From Brachybacterium sp. YJGR34 (GTDB lineage Bacteria; Actinomycetota; Actinomycetes; Actinomycetales; Dermabacteraceae): a DNA stretch of 64,000 nucleotides. Both the position numbers and the translations under genes were made by a program. The stretch's first letter is position 1. Every line of letters starts with the position of its first letter. The notes beneath the pieces are model-generated. The model saw nothing but the letters and a program-made list of their open reading frames with translations, was not told the origin of the DNA and ran no database searches. The stretch is from assembly GCF_003347015.1 (NCBI RefSeq), contig NZ_PNFB01000002.1, positions 310,001 through 374,000 on the forward strand. The letters run 5' to 3'. Positions 1 to 9,053 of the stretch are shown in pieces.

Positions 1-927
1 CTGATCGACCCCAGCCAGAACCCCTCGATCGTGGTGGTCTCCTGCATCATCGTGCAGCTCGCGGGCCTGTCCTCGATCAGCGCGGTGCAGGATGCCGTCA
101 CCGGCTGGTACGTGACCGCCGCAGGACGCATCCTCGAGGCGCTCATGCTCACCGTCGGCCTCGTGGCCGGGGTGCGGGGCGGCCTGCTGCTGGCGGACGT
201 CCTCGGCGCGGACATCTCCGTGACCGCCGCGATGCCGGTCACCCTGACCACGGTGCTCGCGGTGATCGTCGCCGGGCTGGGGATGGGGCTCGGCTACGGG
301 GTGGGCACCCAGGTCCCGGGCCGGCTGCTGCTGGCCGGGAGCCTGGTCGCCGCGGGCTCCGGGGTGATCGCGCACGTGCTCTCGGGCCTGCTGCTGGACC
401 GGTCCTTCGCCGCCGGCGTCGCCGCCTTCGTCACGGGACTGGTCGCCACGGCGCTCGGCGACCGGCTGCGGGCCCCGGCGCTCGCCTTCGTGATGTGCGG
501 CGTCATCCCGCTGGTCCCCGGCTCGCGCATCTACCGGGGCCTGCTGGGACTGGACGACGAGATCACCGTGGGCCTGTCCGAGCTGATGGGCGCCGTGGAG
601 ATCGCGGTGGCGATCGCCGCCGGCGTGGTGCTCGGGCAGCTGCTCTCCTCGCGGATCATGCCGTACTTCCGCCGCAGCGGCATCGCCTACACCCCGGCGA
701 TCTCCACGCCGTTCACGACCCTGCGTCGCCGGCGGCTCTCCCTCGGGTCCCGCCGCCAGCGGCGTCGTCGCGGCACGGCGATCGTCGAGCCGTCTACGAT
801 GACCGAAGAGATGACAGCGCTGTCGCCCGCGATGTTCGAGGACACGGATCTGCTCGAGATCCTGGAGCCGCCCGCGGACCTCGAGGACACCTCGGGACGG
901 CGCCCCGACCCGGAGGAGACCCCATGA
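1..927 (+). CDS. Threonine/serine exporter family protein, 3' part (start outside window)
   Basis: The reading frame is open from the first base, so the gene begins upstream; 308 residues are visible. They form a run of hydrophobic helices with short loops, then a basic patch (about residues 225-260) and an acidic cytoplasmic tail. The segment VMCGVIPLVPGSRIYRGLLG is typical of the C-terminal membrane domain of ThrE-type exporters (the ThrE/DUF3815 families), which export threonine and serine across the cytoplasmic membrane. Substrate is inferred from the family only. The stop overlaps the next gene's start (ATGA), so the two are probably translationally coupled. The N-terminal domain that normally carries the HP.G motif cannot be seen. 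Confidence 0.8.
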   Translation: MIDPSQNPSIVVVSCIIVQLAGLSSISAVQDAVTGWYVTAAGRILEALMLTVGLVAGVRGGLLLADVLGADISVTAAMPVTLTTVLAVIVAGLGMGLGYGVGTQVPGRLLLAGSLVAAGSGVIAHVLSGLLLDRSFAAGVAAFVTGLVATALGDRLRAPALAFVMCGVIPLVPGSRIYRGLLGLDDEITVGLSELMGAVEIAVAIAAGVVLGQLLSSRIMPYFRRSGIAYTPAISTPFTTLRRRRLSLGSRRQRRRRGTAIVEPSTMTEEMTALSPAMFEDTDLLEILEPPADLEDTSGRRPDPEETP

Positions 928-2003
928 CCACGTCGTCCCTGATCGCCCTCGGCAGCTATTCGCGCAGCGGATCCGGCCGGGGAGCGGGCCTCGAGCTCCT
1001 GCGTCTGAGCACGGGGGCGGGGACGACCGATGCCCCGATCGTGGAGCGATGCGCCGCGGTGGACCTCCCGGACCCCTCCTTCGTGGCCTGGAGCCTCGAC
1101 GGGACCCTGCTGTACGCGGTGCTCGAGACGGACCCCACGCGCGTGGTCGCGGTGCGCGTCGCCGAGGACGGGGCGCACGCCGAGGTGGTCGCCGATCTGG
1201 CCCTGACTGGCTCCGGCGGCTGCCACCTCGCCCTCGGGCCGGACCCCAGCACCCTCCTGGTGGCCCAGTACGGCTCCGGCTCGCTGGTCACGGTGCGCCT
1301 GGACGCCGACGGCCTGCCCGTGCGGCAGATCGACCTCGACGACCATCGCGACCATCACGACCGGGCCGAGGGCGCCGCCCCGCACCCGCACCAGGTGGTG
1401 ACGCTCCCCGGCACCGGGATCCTCGCGGTCCCCGATCTCGGGCTGGACCGCGTGCTCCTCTACCGCCAGGACAATGCCGGGGAGGCCGGACTGGTGGGGG
1501 AGATCCCGCTCAGCCGCGGCAGCGGCCCGCGGCACCTCGCCGCGGACCACGAGTCCGAGCAGCTGCACATCTCCTGCGAGCTCTCCGGAATGGTGGCCAC
1601 GGCGGTGCGCGGTGCCGCGGACCCGGAGCCGGCGGCCCCCGAGATCCTGCAGGGGGCCTCCCATCGCTGGAGCGTGCGCTCGATGATCCCGGCCAGCGGA
1701 CGGGAGGGCTCCAACGCGCTCTCCCACCTGGAGCTCGCGGCCGACGAGTCCGTGCTGCTGGTCGCCAACCGCGGGCCGGACACCCTCTCCCTGCTCTCCC
1801 TGGCGGGGATGCGCCCGGAGCGGGTGGCGGAGATCGCGGTGGGCGCTCATCCGCGGCACTTCACCCAGCTCGGGGACCTGGTGCTGGTGGCGGCGCAGGA
1901 GAGCGACCGGATCGACGTGCTGCGCCGGCGGGGCGAGGAGCTCTCCGTCGCCGCGGAGCCCATCGCCGCGCCCTCCGCGGCGTGCCTGGCCGTGCGCCCC
2001 TGA
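924..2003 (+). CDS. Lactonase-family beta-propeller protein (6-phosphogluconolactonase-like)
   Basis: The 359-residue protein starts at the ATG overlapping the preceding stop. It shows repeated blade-like segments, including GGCHLALGPDPSTLLVAQYG, PHPHQVV, GSGPRHLAA and GAHPRHF, which fit the seven-bladed YkgB/Pgl lactonase family (PF10282). Members include E. coli Pgl, which hydrolyses 6-phosphogluconolactone in the pentose phosphate pathway; many others are of unknown substrate, so only the fold is firm. There is no signal peptide, so it is likely cytoplasmic. Coupling to the exporter upstream suggests one transcript. A small hairpin follows its stop. Confidence 0.8.
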   Translation: MTTSSLIALGSYSRSGSGRGAGLELLRLSTGAGTTDAPIVERCAAVDLPDPSFVAWSLDGTLLYAVLETDPTRVVAVRVAEDGAHAEVVADLALTGSGGCHLALGPDPSTLLVAQYGSGSLVTVRLDADGLPVRQIDLDDHRDHHDRAEGAAPHPHQVVTLPGTGILAVPDLGLDRVLLYRQDNAGEAGLVGEIPLSRGSGPRHLAADHESEQLHISCELSGMVATAVRGAADPEPAAPEILQGASHRWSVRSMIPASGREGSNALSHLELAADESVLLVANRGPDTLSLLSLAGMRPERVAEIAVGAHPRHFTQLGDLVLVAAQESDRIDVLRRRGEELSVAAEPIAAPSAACLAVRP

Positions 2004-2012
2004 GACACCGAC

Positions 2013-2030
2013 CGGTCCGCCGACGGACCG
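2013..2030 (+). terminator. Short hairpin after the lactonase gene
   Basis: A perfect 7-bp stem (CGGTCCG/CGGACCG) with a 4-nt loop begins 10 bases after the lactonase stop. No T-run follows. It is a weak terminator candidate that also abuts the putative galK -10 element. Confidence 0.35.
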
Positions 2031-2035
2031 AGGAC

Positions 2036-2041
2036 TAGACT
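2036..2041 (+). promoter_or_regulatory. Putative galK -10 element TAGACT
   Basis: TAGACT lies 72 bases upstream of the galK start and is identical to the -10 of the much stronger rpsL promoter in this window. No good -35 is seen 16-18 bases upstream, where the terminator-like hairpin sits, so the call is tentative. Confidence 0.35.
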
Positions 2042-2112
2042 CGCCCTCGCTGTGCCGGGAGCCGACGCGCGTCGTGCGGCCCGGCCCTCACCCGCCCTGG
2101 AAGGAAACACCC

Positions 2113-3333
2113 ATGTCCCCAGCCGCCGACCCTGCGACCGTGCTGTCCGCCGCGCCCGAGCGCTCCGCGGCCGCCGAGCGCGCCGAGACCCTCTTCACGG
2201 AGTCCTTCGGCTATGCGCCCGACGGAGTGTGGTCCGCGCCCGGACGGGTGAACATCATCGGCGAGCACGTCGACTACCAGGACGGGCTCTGCCTGCCCAT
2301 GGCGATCTCGCATCGCTGCTTCGCGGCCGCCGCGCGCACGCCCACCGACCGCCTGCGCGTGCGCTCGGCCCAGAGCGAGGTCGTGCTGGACATCGACGCC
2401 CGCGAGCTCGCCCCGGGGGCCGTCGACGGGTGGCCTTCCTATGTGGCCGGCGTGCTGTGGGCGCTGCGTTCCTACATCTCCGGGGCCTCGACCCTCGGGA
2501 TGGACATCATGATCGACGGGCAGGTGCCGCTGGGCGCGGGCCTGTCCAGCTCCGCGGCCCTGGAATGCGCGACCGCCGAGGCTATCGAGGCGCTGCTGTC
2601 GCTGGGCACCGGCCCGCTGGACCGGGTGCGGGCCGCGATCACCGCGGAGACCGAGTTCGCCGGCGCCTCCACGGGCGGTCTGGACCAGTCCGCCTCCGTG
2701 CTCTCGCGCGAGGGCCACGCCCTGTTCCTGGACTGCCGCGACCTCTCCACCCGACCGGTGCCGTGGGACCTCGCCGCGCAGGGCCTGGCCCTGCTGATCA
2801 CCGACACCCGGGCCGAGCACTCCCACGTGGACGGCGAGTACACCGCGCGCCGTGCGGACAGCGAGCGCGCCGCCGAGCTGCTGGGCGTGCCCACCCTGCG
2901 CGACGCTGGGGGAGAGGACCTCGAGGCGCAGCTGGCGCGGATCGACGACGAGGTGGTGCGCCGGCGTACGCGCCACGTGCTCACCGAGATCCGGCGGGTC
3001 GAGGAGTTCGACGCGCTGCTGGGCGCCGGCACGGTGCGCGAGCACGTCGCCGGGCTCGGCGCCCTGCTCGACGCCTCCCACGACTCCCTGCGCGACGACT
3101 ACGAGGTCACCGTCCCCGCGCTCGATGCCGCGGTCGATGCCGCCCGGGCCGCCGGTGCCCACGGGGCCCGGATGACCGGCGGCGGCTTCGGCGGCTCGAC
3201 CATCGCCCTGGTCGAGGCGGATCAGGCGCAGTCCGTCGCCGGGGCGATCGCGCAGGAGTTCTCCGCGCGGGGCTTCGGTGCGCCGGAGTTCTTCCTCGCC
3301 CTGCCCTCGGAGGGGGCCGGTCAGGACCGCTGA
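2113..3333 (+). CDS. galK: Galactokinase
   Basis: A 406-residue GHMP-family kinase that phosphorylates galactose at C1 with ATP, the first step of the Leloir pathway. The galactokinase signature PGRVNIIGEHVDY is at residues 43-55, the ATP-binding PLGAGLSSSAALE at 139-151, and the third GHMP motif GARMTGGGFGGS at about 351-362. The start at 2113 is chosen because AAGGAAA lies just upstream; an in-frame ATG at 2074 would add residues unlike the family. Length is close to the usual 380-420. galT and galE are not adjacent. The adenosine deaminase gene converges on it after a 45-bp gap. Confidence 0.93.
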   Translation: MSPAADPATVLSAAPERSAAAERAETLFTESFGYAPDGVWSAPGRVNIIGEHVDYQDGLCLPMAISHRCFAAAARTPTDRLRVRSAQSEVVLDIDARELAPGAVDGWPSYVAGVLWALRSYISGASTLGMDIMIDGQVPLGAGLSSSAALECATAEAIEALLSLGTGPLDRVRAAITAETEFAGASTGGLDQSASVLSREGHALFLDCRDLSTRPVPWDLAAQGLALLITDTRAEHSHVDGEYTARRADSERAAELLGVPTLRDAGGEDLEAQLARIDDEVVRRRTRHVLTEIRRVEEFDALLGAGTVREHVAGLGALLDASHDSLRDDYEVTVPALDAAVDAARAAGAHGARMTGGGFGGSTIALVEADQAQSVAGAIAQEFSARGFGAPEFFLALPSEGAGQDR

Positions 3334-3378
3334 GCCCTCGGGCTCGCCCTCACATCGAGGTCTGCCGTGCTCGGGTGA

Positions 3379-4431
3379 TCAGCTGCCGACGTGGCCCTCG
3401 TTGGCCGGCGGCGGGGCCGCGAGCCACGCTCGCACCCCGGCCAGCAGGCGCTCGGCGATCTCGTCGGGGGCGGAGGAGATCCGGATCGAGGAGGCGGCGA
3501 GCTCCGCGAGCTCGGCGTCGTCGAAGCCCATGCGCCGTGCGGTCCCGTACTGATCCAGCAGGCGCGAGCTGAACAGCAGCGGGTCGTCGGCACCCAGGGC
3601 GACCTGGGCGCCGGCCTCGACCAGCGGCCGCAACGGCACCTGCTCCGCGGTCCCGACCACGCCGAGCGAGGCGTTCGAGGCCGGGCACACCTCGAGCCCG
3701 ATCCCGGCCTCGACGATCCGCTCCAGCAGCGCGGGATCCTCCGCCGCCCGCACCCCGTGCCCCAGCCGGTCGGGCGCGAGATGGTCGACCACCTCGCGGA
3801 CGTGATCGGGCCCCAGCAGCTCCCCGCCGTGGGGGACGGAGGCCAGGCCCGCGTCCCGCGCGATCCGGAAGGCCGGGGCGAACTCCTCGGTGAGACCGCG
3901 TCGCTCGTCGTTGGAGAGGCCGAAGCCGATCACGGCCCCGGCGTGCCGGGCCGCCAGGCGCGCGAGCGTCCGGGCGTCCATCGGATGCCGGGTCCGGGAG
4001 GCGGCGACGACGATCCCCACGCTCACGCCGAACTCCCGCCCGGCGGACGCGGCCTCGTCCAGCACGATCTCGAGCGCCGGGGTCAGACCGCCCACGAAGG
4101 GGGCGTAGCTGGTGGGGTCCACCTGCAACTCGAGCCGGCCCGAGCCCTCGGCGGCGTCGTCCTCCACCGCCTCCCGGAGGATCCGCCGCATCGCCTGCTC
4201 GGAGTCGACCACCGCGCGGGCGGTGTCGTACTGCCGCTGGAAGCGGAACCAGCCCCGATGGGTCGGCTCGACCTGCAGGGCGATGTCGTCGGTGAGCGAG
4301 CGGGGGAGGCGGATGCCTCGCTCCGCGGCCAGCTCCCACAGCGTGGCCGGACGCATCGACCCCGTGAAGTGCAGGTGCAGGTGGGCCTTGGGCAGCTGCG
4401 CGAGGTCACGGCCCGTGCCGGAGGCGGTCAT
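3379..4431 (-). CDS. add: Adenosine deaminase
   Basis: A 350-residue cytosolic amidohydrolase that converts adenosine to inosine in purine salvage. The zinc-binding HLHLH motif is near residue 17, followed by FTGSMR, which is common in actinobacterial Add proteins. PHGGE carries the further active-site residues (HAGE in most homologues), then LGHGVR, and the late zinc-ligand region is LGADDPLLFSS. The start lies 16 bp downstream (leftward) of the aminotransferase stop, so the two genes probably share a leftward transcript. Some relatives of this subgroup act on other aminated purines; adenosine is the likeliest substrate but is inferred. Confidence 0.85.
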   Translation of the reverse strand: MTASGTGRDLAQLPKAHLHLHFTGSMRPATLWELAAERGIRLPRSLTDDIALQVEPTHRGWFRFQRQYDTARAVVDSEQAMRRILREAVEDDAAEGSGRLELQVDPTSYAPFVGGLTPALEIVLDEAASAGREFGVSVGIVVAASRTRHPMDARTLARLAARHAGAVIGFGLSNDERRGLTEEFAPAFRIARDAGLASVPHGGELLGPDHVREVVDHLAPDRLGHGVRAAEDPALLERIVEAGIGLEVCPASNASLGVVGTAEQVPLRPLVEAGAQVALGADDPLLFSSRLLDQYGTARRMGFDDAELAELAASSIRISSAPDEIAERLLAGVRAWLAAPPPANEGHVGS

Positions 4432-4447
4432 CGTGCGCCGTCCGCGG

Positions 4448-5698
4448 TCACTCGGACAGCAGCGCGATGACCCGGTCGATGCCCTCGGTGATGTCGTCGT
4501 CGTTGAGGGCGTAGGAGAAGCGCAGGTGCCCGGGGGCGCCGAAGGCCTCGCCGGGGACGGCGGCGACCTCCGCCTCCTCCAGGATCACGGTGGCCAGATC
4601 GGTCGAGGTGGCGACCTGCTTGCCACGGATCTCCCGGCCCAGCGCTCCGGAGACGTCCGGGAACACGTAGAACGCGCCGGTGGGGGTGGGCACGGTGAAG
4701 CCCGGCACCTCGGAGAGCTTCGCGACGATCAGCCGACGGCGGCGGTCGAAGGCCTCGCGCATCTGCTCGACGGGCTCGGTGGGACCGGTGACCGCCGCGA
4801 GGGCGGCGTGCTGGGCGATGTTGTTGACGTGGGAGGTGAGATGCGACTGCAGGTTGGTCGTCGCCTTGATGACGTCGACCGGGCCCACCATCCAGCCCAC
4901 GCGCCAGCCGGTCATCGCGAAGGACTTCGCCACGCCGCCCAGCAGGACCGTGGTCTCGGCGAGCTCGGGAACGGCCCGCAGGACCGAGGTGAAGGGGACG
5001 CCGTCGTAGGTGAGGGAGTGGTAGATCTCGTCGGTGATCACCCAGAGTCCGTGCTCGAGCGCCCAGCGCCCGATCTCCTCGATCTGCTCCGGGGCCAGGA
5101 CGGCGCCGGTGGGGTTCGAGGGGGAGCAGAGCACCAGCGCGCGGGTGCGTTCGGTGCGGGCCGCCTCGAGCTGGGCGACGGCCGGGAGGTATCCCTGGTC
5201 GGCGCCCGCCAGCACGGGGACCTCGGTCGCGCCGGCCTGCCGGATCGCCTCGGGGTACGTGGTCCAGTACGGGGCGGGCAGCAGCACCTCGTCGCCCGGG
5301 TCCAGCAGGGTCGCGAAGGTCTGGAAGACCGCCTGCTTGCCGCCGTTGGTGACGAGGACCTGCGCCGGCTCGATGCTCAGCCCGGTGGTCCCGGAGAACG
5401 CCTCGGCCAGCGCCTGGCGCAGCTCCGGCAGCCCCGGGGTCGCGGAGTAGCGGTGGTTGCGGGGATCCTGCGCGGCCTCGACGGCGGCGTCCACGATGTG
5501 CTGAGGGGTCGGGAAGTCCGGCTCGCCGGCGCCGAAGCCGATGACGGGTCGACCGGCCGCCTTCAGCGCCTTCGCGGTGGCATCGACGGCGAGGGTCGCC
5601 GAGGGCTCGATCGCCCCGATGCGCTGCGAGATGCGGGCACGCCCGGAGGAGAGGGGGGCGGGACGGGGGCTGCGGGGGGTGGCGTCGTCGGTACTCAC
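4448..5698 (-). CDS. aspC: PLP-dependent aspartate aminotransferase family protein
   Basis: A 416-residue class I/II fold-type I aminotransferase. It contains GAGEPDF (56-62), SNPTG (194-198), the ring-nitrogen aspartate in ITDEIY (D223) and the PLP lysine K258 in [10 protein letters not shown]. Family members transfer the amino group between aspartate and 2-oxoglutarate; some actinobacterial relatives accept prephenate or aromatic acids, so substrate range is open. The start is a GTG preceded by GGCGGG. A position just upstream of tRNA-Trp, secE and nusG, in divergent orientation, is common in Actinobacteria. The first 20 residues are Pro/Ser-rich and probably disordered. Confidence 0.88.
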   Translation of the reverse strand: MSTDDATPRSPRPAPLSSGRARISQRIGAIEPSATLAVDATAKALKAAGRPVIGFGAGEPDFPTPQHIVDAAVEAAQDPRNHRYSATPGLPELRQALAEAFSGTTGLSIEPAQVLVTNGGKQAVFQTFATLLDPGDEVLLPAPYWTTYPEAIRQAGATEVPVLAGADQGYLPAVAQLEAARTERTRALVLCSPSNPTGAVLAPEQIEEIGRWALEHGLWVITDEIYHSLTYDGVPFTSVLRAVPELAETTVLLGGVAKSFAMTGWRVGWMVGPVDVIKATTNLQSHLTSHVNNIAQHAALAAVTGPTEPVEQMREAFDRRRRLIVAKLSEVPGFTVPTPTGAFYVFPDVSGALGREIRGKQVATSTDLATVILEEAEVAAVPGEAFGAPGHLRFSYALNDDDITEGIDRVIALLSE

Positions 5699-5887
5699 CC
5701 GCCTATGGTGACAGAGCTCTCCGCCTCGTGCCAGGCAGAACGCTCCTCGGACAGGAGTGGTCCCACGGCCCGGCCGGGCGGCGGGAGCGCAGGCCGTGAG
5801 GGTCGGCGGAGCCGGGCGGGCCGAGCCCGGGAGGCGGCGGTGATGTGATCTGACGCCTCTCGATTCGCCCCAGGTCCCCGCGGCTTG

Positions 5888-5893
5888 TATGCT
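5888..5893 (+). promoter_or_regulatory. Putative -10 element TATGCT for tRNA-Trp/secE/nusG
   Basis: TATGCT preceded by TTG sits 72 bases upstream of tRNA-Trp and matches the -10 of the rpoB promoter exactly. The best -35 is TTCGCC with an 18-nt spacer, which is poor. The absence of an obvious terminator between the tRNA and secE suggests one transcript for tRNA-Trp, secE and nusG. Confidence 0.45.
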
Positions 5894-5964
5894 GGTCGCT
5901 GGTCAGAAGCTCGGCCGTCCTCCGGGGCGGTCCGGCGAGACCGGACGAGGGTCGTCCCTCGTGA

Positions 5965-6037
5965 AGGGCAGTGGCGCAATTGGTAGCGCAGCGGTCTCCA
6001 AAACCGCAGGTTGCAGGTTCGAGCCCTGTCTGCCCTG
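5965..6037 (+). tRNA. trpT: tRNA-Trp (anticodon CCA)
   Basis: A 73-nt cloverleaf can be drawn. The acceptor arms AGGGCAG and CTGCCCT pair with a discriminator G, and the D arm is GCGC-AATTGGTA-GCGC. The anticodon stem is GCGGT/ACCGC with loop CTCCAAA, placing anticodon CCA at 5998-6000, and the T arm carries TTCGAGC. The 3' CCA is not encoded. Its position directly before secE and nusG is usual in Actinobacteria. Confidence 0.97.
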
Positions 6038-6064
6038 CCGATCCGGCCGGGGTCACCCGGCCGG

Positions 6065-6367
6065 ATGCGGATGACCTCGACGAGATCGGACAGCCTCCCC
6101 GTGAACTCCAGCCAGAACGCCCCGTCGTCGCCCACCCGCGGCGGCGACCAGGGCTCCGGGTCCTCGAACCCGTTCCTGGCCATCGGTCTGTTCGTGCGCC
6201 AGGTCATCGCAGAGCTCAGGAAGGTCGTGGTCCCGACCCGTCGGGAGCTGCTCCTGTACTCGGTCACGGTCCTGCTGTTCGTCATCGTCATGATCCTGCT
6301 GATCTTCGGCCTCGACGCCGTGTTCAGCTGGCTCGCCCGGATCGCGTTCACGGTCCCCGACGTGTGA
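6065..6367 (+). CDS. secE: Preprotein translocase subunit SecE
   Basis: The small clamp subunit of the SecYEG channel. The single-span form is seen, with the conserved amphipathic segment [14 protein letters not shown] followed by one hydrophobic helix ([20 protein letters not shown]). The start is uncertain: the frame stays open into the tRNA, so the true start must be after 6037. ATG 6065, ATG 6071 and GTG 6101 are all in frame and none has a strong ribosome site; GTG 6101 would give an 88-residue protein closer to typical SecE. nusG follows after 76 bp. Confidence 0.85.
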   Translation: MRMTSTRSDSLPVNSSQNAPSSPTRGGDQGSGSSNPFLAIGLFVRQVIAELRKVVVPTRRELLLYSVTVLLFVIVMILLIFGLDAVFSWLARIAFTVPDV

Positions 6368-6443
6368 GTCCGAGCCCGGCCCGTCCCGCAGACTGCACCG
6401 TGACCGTACAGACCCACGCCGCCAGGAAGGCAGGTTCCCGCCG

Positions 6444-7307
6444 ATGAGCGATCAGACCTCCACCCCCGAAGACGCCTACCCGGACGTCGACGACTCGCTG
6501 TCGTTCTCCGCGTCCCCGCAGTCCGAGGCCGCCCCGGTCCAGGACGAGGAGCTCGACGCCGCCGCGCCGGAGCAGGAGCTCGAGCAGGAGGCCGCCGAGG
6601 ACGAGGTCCCCGCCGACGACGAGGCCGCCGACGAGGAGTCGACCGCCGAGGACGAGGCCCCCGAGGCCGCTCCGTCCGCGCCCGAGGAGGAGCCGGAGTC
6701 CGATCCGGTCGCCGATCTCAAGCTCCACCTCCGCTCCGCCCTCGGCGAGTGGTACGTCGTCCACTCCTACTCCGGTCACGAGAACCGCGTGAAGTCCCAG
6801 CTGGCCACGCGCACCGAGACCATGGACATGGAGGACTACATCTTCGAGGTCCAGGTCCCGATGGAGGACGCGACCGAGGTCAAGAACGGCCAGAAGAAGA
6901 TCGTGCGGCGCGTGCGCGTGCCCGGCTACGTGCTGGTGCGCATGGACCTGACCACCGAGTCCTGGCGCGTGGTGCGCGACACCCCGGGTGTGACCGGCTT
7001 CGTCGGCAACGCCACCGACCCCACCCCGCTGTCCTTCGACGAGATCTTCTCGCTGCTCGCGCCGTCCGTCGGCCTGCCGGAGAAGAAGCGGTCCTCGGGC
7101 GGCTCCTCCGCCAAGTCCGCTCCCGCGCAGAAGGTCCCCGACTTCCACGTCGGCGAGTCCGTCACCGTCATGGACGGTCCGTTCGAGACGATGCCGGCCT
7201 CCATCTCCGAGATCCATGCGGAGTCCCAGAAGCTTCAGGTCCTGGTGTCCATCTTCGGACGCGAGACCCCGGTCGAGCTCGGCTTCGACCAGGTCGCCAA
7301 GATCTGA
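6444..7307 (+). CDS. nusG: Transcription termination/antitermination protein NusG
   Basis: A 287-residue RNA polymerase-binding elongation factor. The NGN domain begins near residue 101 ([19 protein letters not shown]) and contains the [11 protein letters not shown] segment; a KOW domain fills the C-terminus ([12 protein letters not shown]). AGGAAGG lies upstream of the ATG. The first 90 residues are strikingly acidic (33 Asp/Glu and no Lys or Arg), making the protein about 100 residues longer than E. coli NusG (181). Acidic N-terminal extensions of NusG are known in high-GC Gram-positives. It is followed by rplK after a 178-bp gap. Confidence 0.95.
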   Translation: MSDQTSTPEDAYPDVDDSLSFSASPQSEAAPVQDEELDAAAPEQELEQEAAEDEVPADDEAADEESTAEDEAPEAAPSAPEEEPESDPVADLKLHLRSALGEWYVVHSYSGHENRVKSQLATRTETMDMEDYIFEVQVPMEDATEVKNGQKKIVRRVRVPGYVLVRMDLTTESWRVVRDTPGVTGFVGNATDPTPLSFDEIFSLLAPSVGLPEKKRSSGGSSAKSAPAQKVPDFHVGESVTVMDGPFETMPASISEIHAESQKLQVLVSIFGRETPVELGFDQVAKI

Positions 7308-7485
7308 GCGGCGCGCGGCCTCGCGTCGCGCCAGTACGACCAGGATCACCTCTGATCCGGGTCGACGCCGCCGCGGCGCGCAGGTAGCGTCGCACCGGAC
7401 CCCGCCGCCCCGCGCGGACGGGTCCGCATGTGGGAGGAGCGCATGATGAGCTCCGCCCGTACCACGACAGAACAGGAAGAGAGCA

Positions 7486-7917
7486 ATGGCTCCCAAGAAG
7501 AAGATCACGAGCGTCATCAAGCTCCAGATCCAGGCCGGCCAGGCCACCCCTGCGCCGCCCGTGGGTCCCGCGCTCGGCGCCGCCGGCGTGAACATGATGG
7601 AGTTCGTCAAGGCCTACAACGATCGCACCGCCGATCAGCGGGGCAACATCATCCCGGTCGAGATCTCGGTCTACGAGGATCGCTCGTTCACCTTCATCAC
7701 GAAGACTCCGCCGGCCGCTGAGCTCATCAAGAAGGCCGCCGGCCTCCAGAAGGGCTCCGCGACGCCGCACACCGACAAGGTGGGCACGATCACCCAGGCG
7801 CAGGTCCGCGAGATCGCGGAGACCAAGATGCCTGATCTGAACGCGAACGACATCGAGGCCGCGGCGAAGATCGTCGCCGGCACCGCTCGTTCCATGGGCA
7901 TCACGGTGGAGGGCTGA
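7486..7917 (+). CDS. rplK: 50S ribosomal protein L11
   Basis: The 143-residue protein binds the GTPase-associated centre of 23S rRNA with L10/L12 and is the target region of thiostrepton-type drugs. It opens with [15 protein letters not shown] and has the proline-rich hinge [19 protein letters not shown], the usual signature. AGGAAGAG precedes the ATG. Length is normal. rplA follows after 5 bp, so the two are co-translated, and in other bacteria L1 represses this pair. Confidence 0.97.
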   Translation: MAPKKKITSVIKLQIQAGQATPAPPVGPALGAAGVNMMEFVKAYNDRTADQRGNIIPVEISVYEDRSFTFITKTPPAAELIKKAAGLQKGSATPHTDKVGTITQAQVREIAETKMPDLNANDIEAAAKIVAGTARSMGITVEG

Positions 7918-7922
7918 GACAG

Positions 7923-8642
7923 ATGGCATTCCGTAGCAAGGCTTACAAGGACGGCGCCGCCAAGATCGAGCAGGGGCGCACCTACTCCCCGCTGGACGCG
8001 CTGCGTCTGGCCCAGCAGTCCTCGCCGGCGAAGTTCGATGCCTCGGTCGAGGTCTCGATGCGCCTGGGCGTGGACCCCCGCAAGGCGGACCAGATGGTGC
8101 GCGGCACCGTCAACCTGCCCAACGGCACCGGCAAGAGCTCCCGCGTGATCGTCTTCGCGACCGGCGCGCAGGCCGACGCCGCTCTCGAGGCGGGCGCCGA
8201 CGAGGTCGGCGACGACGACCTCATCGAGAAGGTCGCCGGCGGCTGGACCGACTTCGACGCGGCCGTGGCCACGCCGAACCTCATGGGCAAGGTGGGCAAG
8301 CTGGGCCGCGTGCTCGGCCCCCGCGGCCTCATGCCGAACCCCAAGACCGGCACCGTCACCATGGACACCGCCAAGGCCGTGTCCGACATCAAGGGCGGCA
8401 AGATCGAGTTCCGCACCGACCGTGCGGCCAACCTGCACTACATCGTCGGGAAGGTCTCCTTCACCGACCAGCAGCTGGTCGAGAACTACGTCGCGGCGCT
8501 GGACGAGATCCTGCGACTGAAGCCCTCCGCCTCGAAGGGCCGCTACATCACGAAGATCACCGTGTCCACCACCATGGGCCCGGGCATCCCGATCGACGTG
8601 AACCGCACGCGCAACCTCCTCGAGGACACCGACGAGGCCTGA
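7923..8642 (+). CDS. rplA: 50S ribosomal protein L1
   Basis: A 239-residue protein of the mobile L1 stalk, which handles tRNA exit from the E site. Diagnostic segments are the two-domain L1 pattern with [20 protein letters not shown] and the late [12 protein letters not shown]. Length matches the family (about 230-240). It is translated from an ATG 5 bp after rplK and is followed by a strong hairpin terminator that ends the rplKA transcription unit. Confidence 0.97.
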   Translation: MAFRSKAYKDGAAKIEQGRTYSPLDALRLAQQSSPAKFDASVEVSMRLGVDPRKADQMVRGTVNLPNGTGKSSRVIVFATGAQADAALEAGADEVGDDDLIEKVAGGWTDFDAAVATPNLMGKVGKLGRVLGPRGLMPNPKTGTVTMDTAKAVSDIKGGKIEFRTDRAANLHYIVGKVSFTDQQLVENYVAALDEILRLKPSASKGRYITKITVSTTMGPGIPIDVNRTRNLLEDTDEA

Positions 8643-8659
8643 TCGGCCCCGCGACCACG

Positions 8660-8696
8660 CAGCGCCCCGCCCACCGTCCTGGTGGGCGGGGCGCTG
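8660..8696 (+). terminator. Hairpin terminator of rplK-rplA
   Basis: A perfect 16-bp G+C-rich stem (arms 8660-8675 and 8681-8696) with loop GTCCT starts 18 bases after the rplA stop. No T-run follows, as is common for actinobacterial terminators. Confidence 0.8.
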
Positions 8697-8813
8697 CCGT
8701 TGCGCCCTACGCTGTACCCGTGCCCTCACTCCTCACCCTGCGCCGCAGCGACCTGCCCGCCGATGTGACGGAGACCGCCGTTCGCACCATGGCGCCGGCG
8801 ACCTCGCCTGGGC

Positions 8814-8819
8814 TAGGCT
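8814..8819 (+). promoter_or_regulatory. Putative -10 element TAGGCT for rplJ-rplL
   Basis: TAGGCT lies about 235 bases before rplJ and would place transcription start at about 8826, giving an mRNA leader of the size expected for an L10 leader. No convincing -35 is present at 16-18 bases. Confidence 0.4.
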
Positions 8820-8821
8820 GA

Positions 8822-9053
8822 GATCACCGAAGACCGCCGGTCGTCGCGCTCGACCCCGAGAGCGACCGAAGATCTCCCCATGGGGAGGGCCTGCGTAGGT
8901 GACGAAGCGACCCTCGCACGGTCGTGCCCCGTCCGGCGTCAGCCGGGTCCCTGGGGACGAGTGTGCGATCGAGGCCTCGACACCTGCGTGTCGAGGCCTT
9001 TCCTGTACCTGGATGTCCTCACCCGGCGGCGAGAGACCTCTGGAAGGAGGGCC
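8822..9053 (+). promoter_or_regulatory. rplJ 5' leader, L10-leader type, with attenuator-like hairpin
   Basis: This untranslated stretch separates the putative rplJ start of transcription from the rplJ ATG. It contains several G+C-rich stems and ends with a strong hairpin at 8972-8999. L10 or the L10-(L12)4 complex binds a leader at this place in many bacteria and represses its own operon. The assignment rests on position and structure; I could not match the Rfam consensus by eye. The rplJ ribosome site AAGGAGG is at 9044-9050. Confidence 0.5.
8972..9001 (+). terminator. Attenuator-like hairpin in the rplJ leader
   Basis: A perfect 12-bp stem (AGGCCTCGACAC and GTGTCGAGGCCT) with loop CTGC is followed by TTTCCTGT, which is relatively U-rich for this genome. 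It lies 52 bases upstream of rplJ, after the leader body, so it could stop transcription before the coding region. Confidence 0.6.

Noticed and set aside
5971-6447. Plus-strand frame beginning inside tRNA-Trp (MAQLVAQRSPKPQVAG)
   Set aside because: This is the well-known spurious translation of a tRNA gene; the frame overlaps secE in another frame and has no family likeness.
8720-8821. Small frame VPSLLTLRRSDLPADVT upstream of rplJ (33 residues)
   Set aside because: No ribosome site, and its end overlaps the putative -10 element. It may be a gene remnant, but nothing supports expression.
8880-9053. In-frame N-terminal extension of rplJ from ATG 8880
   Set aside because: It crosses the leader hairpin and is not L10-like; the ATG at 9054 has a perfect AAGGAGG site.
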